Source: a virus. From it: a stretch of 37,678 nucleotides of DNA. The notes beneath the pieces were generated by a model. That model was not told the origin of the DNA and ran no database searches. It worked only from the letters and a program-made list of their open reading frames with translations. Below, in pieces: positions 1 to 6,376 of this stretch (its first letter is position 1; each line of letters begins with the position of its first letter). The position numbers were made by a program, and so were the translations under genes. The DNA lies in IMG/VR virus record IMGVR_UViG_3300042362_000131, positions 1-37,678 of that record; one strand, written 5' to 3'.

Positions 1-33
1 GTGTCAAAAGTACGCAAGAACGCGAGCATATGA
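1..33 (+). CDS. 3' end of the helix-turn-helix gene (partial)
   Basis: Reading from base 1 gives VSKVRKNASI and a TGA stop at 31-33, the same as the end of the gene at 37232-37486. It is the broken second appearance of that gene caused by cutting a circular map, not a separate gene. Confidence 0.85.
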   Translation: MSKVRKNASI

Positions 34-89
34 TACAGAGATGTAATCAGAATAGGGATAGACCACCAAATAGCTTCATTTTTGTCAGC

Positions 90-107
90 AACCATAACTA
101 AACGCAA
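90..107 (+). promoter_or_regulatory. Variant start-associated leader before the SSB-like gene
   Basis: The bases just before the ATG at 108 contain AACCATAAC followed by AAACGCAA. These are the two halves of the leader element repeated at 34303-35116 (ACGCAAACCATAAACAAA), but in swapped order. There is no Shine-Dalgarno sequence here. The similarity is seen directly; a shared role in translation or regulation is inferred. Confidence 0.45.
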
Positions 108-674
108 ATGAATAACATCCTGTCAGTAAATCCCGGTGATTGGGTCAAGGGTACCGTCACCGCCGACGTTAGCAACGCTAAGGCCATTACCACCAAAACC
201 GGGAAGACCATTTTCAAGGCTACCTTGAGAGATGGTCAGCAGTTGGTGGAGGCCACGAGCTTTTCTAAGACTTTTGAGCACATTGATGGCAAGCGGGTCC
301 AGTTTTCTGGCCCCAGTATTCGTCGTGGAGATGATTACAATGGCAAGGTAGGGGTTACATTCGGAGATAAGGTCGTTTTTAAGGCCGTAGGAGAGCCTAC
401 CCCTAGCCAGACTGCCCCAGAAGCCCCAGAACCCCGTAAAATCGATTCTAGGCCCATTCCTGCGCCTTCTAGGGTAGAGGGTGTGACGGTTGGAATGGCG
501 ATCAACAAGGCCGTTGATACATTGATTGCCGAGGGGGCTGGCACCGCGACGAGTCTAGTCACGGAGGCGAACGTCTGGCGATTGGCATCAGATTTGATCC
601 GCGTTGCTCAGCGTTTGCAGTCGGGCGACCTTTATCCCAAGGTAGAAGACGTAACCGAGGGGGTTCCATTCTAA
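108..674 (+). CDS. SSB-like single-stranded DNA-binding protein
   Basis: This 188-residue protein probably coats single-stranded DNA during phage replication and recombination. Residues about 10-95 have the alternating beta pattern of an OB fold (KGTVTADVSNAKAI, KTIFKATLRDG, KRVQFSGPSI). Residues about 96-120 are a proline-rich linker, and the protein ends in an acidic stretch closing with Pro-Phe (VEDVTEGVPF). That resembles the acidic, PF-ending tip by which bacterial SSB recruits partners. The final TAA overlaps the next ATG (TAATG), and a nuclease and helicase follow. A second, diverged start of the same gene lies at 37561. The fold assignment rests on pattern, not on a database match. 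Confidence 0.65.
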   Translation: MNNILSVNPGDWVKGTVTADVSNAKAITTKTGKTIFKATLRDGQQLVEATSFSKTFEHIDGKRVQFSGPSIRRGDDYNGKVGVTFGDKVVFKAVGEPTPSQTAPEAPEPRKIDSRPIPAPSRVEGVTVGMAINKAVDTLIAEGAGTATSLVTEANVWRLASDLIRVAQRLQSGDLYPKVEDVTEGVPF

Positions 675-778
675 TGAACGACGATGACTATTGCTTCTGG
701 AGTGTAGTAGCTGGTGCGATTGTCGGAGCAATCTTCACCGTTGGCATCATCCTCCTAATCGTAGATTTACTATTCTAA
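674..778 (+). CDS. 34-residue single-pass membrane microprotein
   Basis: A 34-codon reading frame starts at the ATG that overlaps the SSB stop (TAATG) and ends with a TAA that overlaps the ATG of the nuclease gene (again TAATG). The product has an acidic N-terminus (MNDDDY), then an uninterrupted hydrophobic stretch of about 25 residues (VVAGAIVGAIFTVGIILLIV). A single transmembrane helix is evident. Its position between two coupled genes argues that it is really translated. Function unknown; a membrane anchor, or a small antiholin or superinfection factor, would fit but is not shown. Confidence 0.65.
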   Translation: MNDDDYCFWSVVAGAIVGAIFTVGIILLIVDLLF

Positions 779-1608
779 TGCACGCTTACACCCTAGCGGG
801 AGAACCCCGCCACTATCAGGACACGAAGAAGGGGGCAAAGAATCCTACCCGTCCAACCACCATCAAGGACATCAAGGAACAGAAGTTGTTGCCGTCCGTA
901 ACGGACATCTGCAAGATGCTCTCCGCTCCCGGCCTTGAGGAATACAAAATTGGTCAGGTCATCCAAGCCTGTTTTGAGGACACACCATCCTCGGGCGAGG
1001 ATTTCCTGAACTACAAGAAGCGCATCCAAGAGAAGGCTGGGCAAGATGCGGCTGGTGCCGCCGATCTAGGAACCATCATCCACAACAGCTTAGAAACCTA
1101 CTTGGCTCGGCACGAAGAGTGGGATGGCACCACAAAGGTGTCTATGCCTGACGGTCGAGAGGTTCCTATCCGCGAGTTTGTCCTTCCCGCCGCCATTGAG
1201 GTGGAGAAACTGGGGCTAGCAGATCAGATTTGCGAGTCCATCACGGTATCGCCCGATTTCGGCTACGCTGGCACCGTGGATCTTTGGGGCCATCGCCCGG
1301 TGGTGGACGAGAAAGATCCGCTGCTGGTTGTGGTTGATTTCAAGAGCAAGCGCACTAAGCCCGGAGTTCCGGTGGAACCAATCGAGACGCACCCAATTCA
1401 GATCGCCGCCTATTCAGCAGCCATAAGCAATGCGGACCCGTTTCGCTATTGCTACTCACACGGGTACAACATCTACATCAGCACCACCGAAATCGGTCGT
1501 GTCGATGTGGTGGAGTATGACCATGAAAAGCTAAGTCGGTCAGCGCGAATCTTTGAGCATTTGCTTGCTCTTTGGCGTTGGCGTTACTTCGATCCACGTC
1601 AGGTTTGA
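778..1608 (+). CDS. PD-(D/E)XK nuclease of the RecB/Cas4 type
   Basis: This 276-residue protein is probably a phage exonuclease acting with the SSB-like protein in recombination or replication. The nuclease core is visible: His102 in GTIIHNSLE, Asp168 in GYAGTVDLW, the Asp187-Phe-Lys189 pair in VVVDFKSK, and Gln208 with Tyr212 in QIAAY. Together these are the RecB-family motifs H, D, D-x-K and Q-x3-Y. The start at 778 is chosen because it overlaps the upstream stop and gives the family's usual length; an in-frame ATG at 691 would lie inside the microprotein gene. No iron-sulphur cysteine cluster like that of Cas4 is seen. Confidence 0.88.
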   Translation: MHAYTLAGEPRHYQDTKKGAKNPTRPTTIKDIKEQKLLPSVTDICKMLSAPGLEEYKIGQVIQACFEDTPSSGEDFLNYKKRIQEKAGQDAAGAADLGTIIHNSLETYLARHEEWDGTTKVSMPDGREVPIREFVLPAAIEVEKLGLADQICESITVSPDFGYAGTVDLWGHRPVVDEKDPLLVVVDFKSKRTKPGVPVEPIETHPIQIAAYSAAISNADPFRYCYSHGYNIYISTTEIGRVDVVEYDHEKLSRSARIFEHLLALWRWRYFDPRQV

Positions 1609-1651
1609 TTCCATCGGGGGGAGCGCATCCGAACAACGCTCACAAAAACAT

Positions 1652-2050
1652 ATGAAGACAGAACAACTGATTGAGACTCGTTGGAAGTACGATTTTCCGA
1701 GCCACTATCGGAAGGTCATCGCCGAGCTTGAGGCGGAGAACGCCGAGCTTCGCTCTAAGTTAAATGATCCCGCAGCCATTTTGCTTGCTGGCGGACACAA
1801 CCTCACGCACGAACAAGTTGCTGCCCTATTGGGCGAGCGGTTTGTGCACGACATGAATCACCTCAGGGAGCACAACCAACTGCTGCGCCGAGACCGGGAA
1901 CGTATGGACTGGCTATCGGAGGAAGCCTTCTCAATACATATGCTGCTGGAATCTGGTGGCGTCGAGGTGTCGTGCAGGGACGGACGCTATGATGGCGAGA
2001 CGCTGCGCGAAGCTGTTGACGAGGCTCGCAGGGAAGGAGGCGTGTCATGA
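1652..2050 (+). CDS. Coiled-coil accessory protein with a (R/M)LDWL-type motif
   Basis: A 132-residue protein of unknown function. Residues about 17-35 (VIAELEAENAELRSKL) form a short coiled coil. The C-terminal part has RDRERMDWLSEEAF, then TLREAVDEARREGG. The same two blocks (DKERLDWL and YRAAIDAARAEKGG) occur in the protein at 2283-2648, so the two are paralogues; similar small proteins are common in phage early operons. The ATG at 1652 was preferred over one at 1553 because the latter overlaps the nuclease by 56 bases. The end of the gene contains the AAGGAGG that serves the next gene. Confidence 0.75.
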   Translation: MKTEQLIETRWKYDFPSHYRKVIAELEAENAELRSKLNDPAAILLAGGHNLTHEQVAALLGERFVHDMNHLREHNQLLRRDRERMDWLSEEAFSIHMLLESGGVEVSCRDGRYDGETLREAVDEARREGGVS

Positions 2051-2286
2051 GTATGTCAGATCATGCATATTCAGCAATGTGCGCATACGAGAGTGCTAGG
2101 AGTGCTTCTCATAGGGACAGTCTAGAATTGAAGGCTCATCTTGAGCGTTTATTTATCGAAGCGATGATGATCCATCTCAAAGAATGTCATGGCATAGGCG
2201 AAAAGAAAATCTCTGAGATGCTTGGTGTTAAGAGATCGTTGGTGAGAAAGTTTTTGAAGCAGCGCAGGGAAGGAGGTGCGACGTGA
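2047..2286 (+). CDS. Small helix-turn-helix protein
   Basis: A 79-residue basic protein. The C-terminal part (KKISEMLGVKRSLVRKFLKQ) reads as a helix-turn-helix, so it may bind DNA. It starts with ATG overlapping the previous stop (ATGA), six bases after a GGAGG ribosome binding site. It has the same C-terminal EGG ending as its neighbours, which is the coded form of the next gene's ribosome binding site. A second ATG at 2053 is also possible. The regulatory target is unknown. Confidence 0.72.
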   Translation: MSMSDHAYSAMCAYESARSASHRDSLELKAHLERLFIEAMMIHLKECHGIGEKKISEMLGVKRSLVRKFLKQRREGGAT

Positions 2287-2648
2287 GTGATGCACCAGAA
2301 ATTATAGATGCTGCCGGAATCTTTCAGCGATTTCCTGACACTTGGGACACCATTTATCAGTACATCAAAAAGCTAGAACAAGAGAATGATGCTCTGAACG
2401 AAGCGGTGGAGAGCCTACGCACTACCCTGTGGGGAATGGAGTTTGAGCTAGAGAAGACGCGGAAAGAGATTGATGCGCTGCGTAAGGACAAGGAGCGGCT
2501 GGATTGGCTACTCTGCGAAGATACTAAAGAGTTCGTAACGCCACTAGGACGAGGAAAGCGGATCACAGATGCATATCTTCGCGGTCCGGCAGAATCGTAT
2601 CGCGCCGCCATTGACGCCGCACGCGCCGAGAAAGGAGGTGTGACGTGA
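2283..2648 (+). CDS. Coiled-coil accessory protein, paralogue of the 1652 gene
   Basis: A 121-residue protein starting with GTG (ACGTGAGTG) that overlaps the upstream stop and follows AAGGAGG by six bases. Residues about 25-75 form a coiled coil rich in Glu and Lys, leading into KDKERLDWLLCED and then YRAAIDAARAEKGG, the block shared with the gene at 1652. The segment GMEFELEKTRKEIDAL also recurs as GLEFELEKANKQIDGL in the next gene, so all three probably arose by duplication. Function not known. Confidence 0.75.
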   Translation: MSDAPEIIDAAGIFQRFPDTWDTIYQYIKKLEQENDALNEAVESLRTTLWGMEFELEKTRKEIDALRKDKERLDWLLCEDTKEFVTPLGRGKRITDAYLRGPAESYRAAIDAARAEKGGVT

Positions 2649-3175
2649 GCGACAAACGTGAATTTACTACCGCTGAGTTAACCGCAGCAATCCTTCGCAC
2701 GGTTGCAAAGGAGTCTGAGCGAGAACGTCGCGAGCTTGGCGTGGATCACAACCCGGTATGTAGCGACTGCGCTGCGCTGCGCGGTAAGGTCGAGCAGTTA
2801 GAACGCGCAATCCTGCGGTACGCGCACATCGAGGAGAGCCTAGCGTCTACCGTGCGGGGGCTGGAGTTTGAGTTGGAGAAGGCGAATAAACAAATTGATG
2901 GGCTATATGCTGAACTAGCCTCAACTGGTGCCGAGGAGGTGAGGCAGACCAGAGCAGAAAACCATCAGATAAGTCAAAAGGCGAGCAAGCTTTGCTACGA
3001 TCTAATCGCTAGAGAGCGTGAGCTAGAGAAAGCCAACGCTGCGCTGGATCTACTAAACACCCATTGTATGTCTGCCGACCCTATCATGGGTCGGTCTACC
3101 TACCGATGGACAATCGAGCACGATGAACCAGACATCCGCGCCGCCATTGCGGAGCTACGAAAGGCCCGAGCATGA
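2645..3175 (+). CDS. Coiled-coil protein with a CxxC pair
   Basis: A 176-residue protein with a GTG start after AAGGAGG. It has one possible metal-binding pair (VCSDCAALR, residues about 38-46) and coiled coils over most of residues 50-140, including GLEFELEKANKQIDGL. That segment is nearly the same as one in the upstream gene. It ends with DIRAAIAELRKARA, echoing the IDAAR block of its neighbours. It overlaps both flanking genes by four bases, so the set is one translation-coupled operon. Role unknown, perhaps structural or adaptor. Confidence 0.72.
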   Translation: MSDKREFTTAELTAAILRTVAKESERERRELGVDHNPVCSDCAALRGKVEQLERAILRYAHIEESLASTVRGLEFELEKANKQIDGLYAELASTGAEEVRQTRAENHQISQKASKLCYDLIARERELEKANAALDLLNTHCMSADPIMGRSTYRWTIEHDEPDIRAAIAELRKARA

Positions 3176-3534
3176 ACGAAAAAGAACTTGAGGCTTATGC
3201 CAATCTGGTAAAACGCGTCAATAAACTGGAGCAAGAACTACGATTTAACGAAGAAGATCACACAAGTTTAAGTTGCGAAACTGCTGATCTGCGCGATGAG
3301 AACATTAAATTGCTGCGCGAAAATAACAGGCTAACCCTTGAAAATGAAGTATTGTCGCAAGGCAGACCACAGACAGAACTGGATGCCGCTAAATTGGCTG
3401 TTGAAAATACCGAGCTGCGAACTCAGTTGAGCAAAGAGATAGAAGAATACAAAGAGGCAAGGACAACTTGGCAGTTCCAAAAGCACATCCTAGAAAGTAA
3501 ACTTCAGAGACTGCACAAAGAGAAAACAGAATGA
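3172..3534 (+). CDS. Long coiled-coil protein next to the helicase
   Basis: A 120-residue protein that is almost wholly a coiled coil (for example VKRVNKLEQELRFNEED and ENIKLLRENNRLTLENEVL). It overlaps the previous stop and the helicase start by ATGA junctions. Position right before a DnaB-like helicase raises the possibility of a helicase partner, but no loader motif or ATP-binding site is present. Function is therefore inferred from position only. Confidence 0.7.
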   Translation: MNEKELEAYANLVKRVNKLEQELRFNEEDHTSLSCETADLRDENIKLLRENNRLTLENEVLSQGRPQTELDAAKLAVENTELRTQLSKEIEEYKEARTTWQFQKHILESKLQRLHKEKTE

Positions 3535-4790
3535 ATCACGAACAAGTGTTTATCGGCTCCTGCTTATTGGAGCCTACCCTCATCGACACCGCCGTAGCTC
3601 AGGGGCTTAAGGCCGATGCGTTCACATCGAACGACCGCAAGGCCATCTGGCTCCAGCTATTGGAGAACCGTACCAACTCCCGGCTGACGGATATGCAGTC
3701 CATCTTCCTTGAGATGGGCAACGCTTGCCCAGCCGAGGAACTGCTTGCTTGCGAAGCCTCCGCTCCCACCCAGACTCACGGGAAGAAAGCTCTCAAGGCT
3801 ACGATGGAGGCTGCCATCATCAGCGACCTACGCCCTGCCCTGCGGGATGCGCTGTCGATGATCGACGACAAGGAGAGCTACACGAAGATCAAGGAAGCCA
3901 TCGAAGGTCTGCCCAACCACCTCAAGCCGGAAGAGCGGACAGAGGTGAGCCTTCCCGAGACCGTGGACGAGGCCATATCGTGGATTGCCGGGCAGATTAG
4001 CGGCAACACGGCTAACGAGAAGGTGGTGGTTACAGGTATGCCGCGCTTCGACGATAGTGCCGGGGCTATTGGGATGCATGAGTATGTCATCGTTGGTGCT
4101 CGCACATCTACAGGTAAGTCCTCCTTCATGACCCAGCTTGCCGCGCACAACCTCTACCGTGGTCTAAAGGTGGCCTACTTCACCTTAGAAACCTCGGCCA
4201 AGGCTGTGCTCTTGCAGATGGGTGCTCAGCGTGCGGGGGTCAATCTCCGCCGCCTCTCGATGGAGTTTACGAATAAGCAGGACGCCCTGAAGAAGGAGGT
4301 GGAGAAGCTGCGCAATATGCCCCTGCTGGTGTACGAGCGAGACCTATCGCTTGAACAGATTGAGGCTCGCTGCCGCTTGCTGGCCTCAACGTGGAAGCCC
4401 GATCTCGTTATCATCGACTACCTCGGCTTGATTCGCGTCAACGCAGACGGTGCTTACGAACGCATGACCAAGCTCTCCAAGAGCATGATTCCGCTGAAAA
4501 AGGCACTAGGCTGCACCCTAATCGTCGCCGCCCAACTCAACCGCGGCAACGAACGAGAGGATCGGCCACCTAGCCGCACCGACTTCCGCGACACCGGAAG
4601 TATCGAAGAGGACGCCCACCGTGTGCTGGCCCTGCACCGCCCCAGCAAGGATGACGCGGGACAGATTCAAGGATATGACCGGACGGAGTACCTTCAGGAA
4701 CTCTACCAACTCAAGAACCGCGATGGTAGTCTGGCTCAAACCAGATTGACATTCTTTGCACCACACACCAAGTTTTCCGAGAGGACATAA
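3531..4790 (+). CDS. dnaB: DnaB-like replicative helicase
   Basis: A 419-residue RecA-fold hexameric helicase that would unwind the phage replication fork. Residues 1-105 match the helical DnaB N-terminal domain in outline (MNHEQVFIGSCLLEP, a typical start). The motor shows Walker A GARTSTGKS at 189-197, Walker B DLVIIDYL at 291-298, the sensor segment VAAQLNR around 333-339, and DTGSIEEDAHRV near 354-365, the usual DnaB signature after the sensor. It is somewhat shorter than bacterial DnaB (about 470). No primase domain is fused and no separate primase gene was recognised. Start is an ATGA overlap with the coiled-coil gene. Confidence 0.95.
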   Translation: MNHEQVFIGSCLLEPTLIDTAVAQGLKADAFTSNDRKAIWLQLLENRTNSRLTDMQSIFLEMGNACPAEELLACEASAPTQTHGKKALKATMEAAIISDLRPALRDALSMIDDKESYTKIKEAIEGLPNHLKPEERTEVSLPETVDEAISWIAGQISGNTANEKVVVTGMPRFDDSAGAIGMHEYVIVGARTSTGKSSFMTQLAAHNLYRGLKVAYFTLETSAKAVLLQMGAQRAGVNLRRLSMEFTNKQDALKKEVEKLRNMPLLVYERDLSLEQIEARCRLLASTWKPDLVIIDYLGLIRVNADGAYERMTKLSKSMIPLKKALGCTLIVAAQLNRGNEREDRPPSRTDFRDTGSIEEDAHRVLALHRPSKDDAGQIQGYDRTEYLQELYQLKNRDGSLAQTRLTFFAPHTKFSERT

Positions 4791-4794
4791 ACAC

Positions 4795-4998
4795 ATGAAT
4801 GAAACTGAACTACTAGCCCTGTACCGTGAAACCGCTGCGTTGCGTCAGCAACTGGCCGATGCCGAGATCCGAGAGATGGAACTCAAGAATCGGATCGAGA
4901 ACGCACTTACATACGTCAATATGTGCAGCGGAAGTTTGACTAACCAAGAAATGGATGAAGTGGTTAGTGAACTCACTTGCCTTCTGAACGGCGAATGA
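4795..4998 (+). CDS. 67-residue coiled-coil protein
   Basis: A small protein with a helical N-terminal half (LLALYRETAALRQQLADAEI) and no recognised domain. The ATG at 4795 follows the helicase stop by four bases and is preceded by the A-rich ACATAAACAC, which resembles the leaders of the early genes. An ATG upstream at 4756 would overlap the helicase by 35 bases. Its stop overlaps the next ATG. Confidence 0.65.
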   Translation: MNETELLALYRETAALRQQLADAEIREMELKNRIENALTYVNMCSGSLTNQEMDEVVSELTCLLNGE

Positions 4999-5303
4999 AA
5001 CGCACCCCTCTCAAGCGGGTGAGCAGCAAGCGCAGCAAGGAGCTAAAGGAATACGCCAAGCTCCGTAAAGCCTACCTTGAGGCTCATCCCTACTGCGAGG
5101 TGTATCTGGCCGAGAACGGCCTTAAATACGAAGGAAAGCCCATCGACGCGCCCTTGGCGACGGACATCCATCACCGCCGAGGACGCTGGCATGGCCGACT
5201 AAACGAAACAGAACATTGGCTCGCTGTATGCCGCGAGTCACATGAACGAATCCATTACCATCCCCAATGGGCATACGAACGGGGATATATGCTTCCAAGA
5301 TGA
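4995..5303 (+). CDS. HNH endonuclease-like protein
   Basis: A 102-residue basic protein. The core is DIHHRRGRWHGRLNETEHW, then LAVCRESHERIH, the beta-beta-alpha metal arrangement of HNH nucleases with the first His pair and the closing CxxxH.IH. Only single cysteines are present, so the usual structural zinc is incomplete. This resembles small phage HNH proteins linked to recombination or packaging. The start at 4995 overlaps the previous TGA (ATGA). It overlaps the next ATG in the same way. Nuclease activity is inferred. Confidence 0.75.
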   Translation: MKRTPLKRVSSKRSKELKEYAKLRKAYLEAHPYCEVYLAENGLKYEGKPIDAPLATDIHHRRGRWHGRLNETEHWLAVCRESHERIHYHPQWAYERGYMLPR

Positions 5304-5500
5304 ATCCTACAAATATCACAGACAACTACCTCCGCATCCTTGCCGCAGGCCAAGACGATGTTCTTTCCTCCCTCGAAACGGGGAACCCAAAGGACTTCTT
5401 CGCCGCCCTTGAGCGGCACAAAGCTCTCACCGAGAGTGTCAAAAATGGAGTCGATGCCTATATGCATCTGACCTACGAGAATGACGGTAGTGGCATTTGA
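5300..5500 (+). CDS. Conserved-looking 66-residue hypothetical protein
   Basis: Begins at the ATG overlapping the HNH stop. The sequence is soluble and mainly helical (NITDNYLRILAAGQDDVL, FFAALERHKALTESVKNGVD). No motif was recognised. It overlaps the SWIM gene by 20 bases, so translation is probably coupled. Confidence 0.65.
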   Translation: MNPTNITDNYLRILAAGQDDVLSSLETGNPKDFFAALERHKALTESVKNGVDAYMHLTYENDGSGI

Positions 5501-5747
5501 CAAGCTAAGCTACCACGTTCTCTCCGAAACGGTCCATCAGCAACACTATCTGGTGGACCTTTCTGCACATGGAGGAAACGGCGAGTGTAGCTGCACCGAC
5601 TTCACCACACGCCGATTCCCTGTGTTCAAAAAGACGGGCAAGATTGTGCAGCACGGGAAGCCAGAGGCCACCCGCTGCAAACACATCAACGCCTGTCTTA
5701 CAGAACTGGGGAGTCTGGTAATAGACCGAATGAACGGACGCGCATGA
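5481..5747 (+). CDS. SWIM-type zinc-finger protein
   Basis: An 88-residue protein carrying a CxC...CxH pattern: GECSCTDF at about residues 34-41 and RCKHINACL at about residues 65-73. This is the SWIM zinc-binding arrangement found in proteins that bind DNA or other proteins, including recombination factors in archaea and eukaryotes. It stands alone here, with no helicase or transposase domain. Placement among nuclease and helicase genes suggests a recombination accessory role, which is inference. The overlap with the following microprotein is ATGA. Confidence 0.7.
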   Translation: MTVVAFDKLSYHVLSETVHQQHYLVDLSAHGGNGECSCTDFTTRRFPVFKKTGKIVQHGKPEATRCKHINACLTELGSLVIDRMNGRA

Positions 5748-5818
5748 TTCTCATCCTTTCACTTATCGCGGCTGCAAGCATCAGCCTGCTAGTTGATACC
5801 TTCAGCGACTGGGCCTAA
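5744..5818 (+). CDS. 24-residue hydrophobic microprotein
   Basis: A 24-codon frame begins at the ATG overlapping the SWIM stop (ATGA) and stops with a TAA overlapping the next ATG (TAATG). The product is hydrophobic (MILILSLIAAASISLLV) with a short acidic tail (DTFSDWA). It could be a single membrane helix. The tight coupling at both ends mirrors the 34-residue membrane protein at 674-778. Because it is so short, translation is likely but not certain. Confidence 0.5.
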   Translation: MILILSLIAAASISLLVDTFSDWA

Positions 5819-6222
5819 TGCCAAAGCCTCCGAAAACCCGTTGCTCAGGAACATGGACAGAGAGTCGTTATTGGGGTTTTATCCGCTCTGCCCTGCGCCG
5901 AGCCTTCACCCGCTATCCCGTCAACTACCACGTTCGCAACGCAGCTAAACGTCCCTACAAGGGGCCGAATAAGCTACAGAAGAACGAGTTCCAATGCGGT
6001 GTGTGCAAGGAGTGGTTCATCCAGAAGGCCACCCAAGTGCATCACCTTGTAGAGTGTGGCTCTCTCAAGAGCTACGCAGACCTACCCGGCTTCGTTGAAC
6101 GTCTATTCTGCGAAGCTAACAATTTACAGGTCGTTTGCAAGAGATGTCATAGTAAGATAACGCATACACAAGATGCTAAACCTAGACCAGCCAGAAGACC
6201 AAAAGCGAATCGATTGGATTGA
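5818..6222 (+). CDS. HNH endonuclease
   Basis: A 134-residue protein with a complete zinc-bound HNH finger: CGVC at about residues 60-63, the catalytic VHHLVECGSL at about 75-84, then NLQVVCKRCHSKI near 101-113. The N-terminal half is basic and aromatic. Small free HNH proteins of this kind are common in phages and may nick DNA in packaging, recombination or homing. It is the second HNH gene within 1 kb and is not closely similar to the first. The last 50 bases overlap the next gene in another frame. Confidence 0.85.
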   Translation: MPKPPKTRCSGTWTESRYWGFIRSALRRAFTRYPVNYHVRNAAKRPYKGPNKLQKNEFQCGVCKEWFIQKATQVHHLVECGSLKSYADLPGFVERLFCEANNLQVVCKRCHSKITHTQDAKPRPARRPKANRLD

Positions 6223-6376
6223 GAAGTACGTCATTGCCATCGATTTTTACATCAAGGACGACGAAGATCCGCGCTTCGTGATTACGTTCGTTGACGATGG
6301 ACAAGAGCACATGATTATGTGCGATGGCCCCACGTTAAGAACCGCCCTTGATCGGGCTATGGAGACTACCAAATGA
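6173..6376 (+). CDS. Small acidic protein with an RIDWIEK motif
   Basis: A 67-residue protein. It begins DQPEDQKRIDWIEKY and ends TLRTALDRAMETTK, which parallels the RLDWL and AIDAAR blocks of the proteins at 1652 and 2283. In the middle is a beta-like acidic section. It overlaps the HNH gene by 50 bases and the phosphoesterase start by four. Function unknown. Confidence 0.65.
   Translation: MLNLDQPEDQKRIDWIEKYVIAIDFYIKDDEDPRFVITFVDDGQEHMIMCDGPTLRTALDRAMETTK

Larger units (their letters stand above)
1..127. repeat. Terminal direct repeat, left copy (127 bp)
   Basis: Bases 1-127 are identical to 37454-37580. Bases 1-33 are the last codons and stop (VSKVRKNASI) of the helix-turn-helix gene that is intact at 37232-37486. 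Bases 34-107 are an AT-rich leader and 108-127 are the first codons of the SSB-like gene. The repeat shows that the sequence closes on itself at about 37453 bp. An exact length of 127 equals a common largest k-mer in short-read assembly, so the sharp edge may be an assembly mark rather than a physical terminal repeat. Confidence 0.95.

Noticed and set aside
691-777. Longer N-terminus for the RecB-like nuclease
   Set aside because: It would overlap the whole 34-residue gene and add a Cys/Trp-rich stretch not typical of the family.
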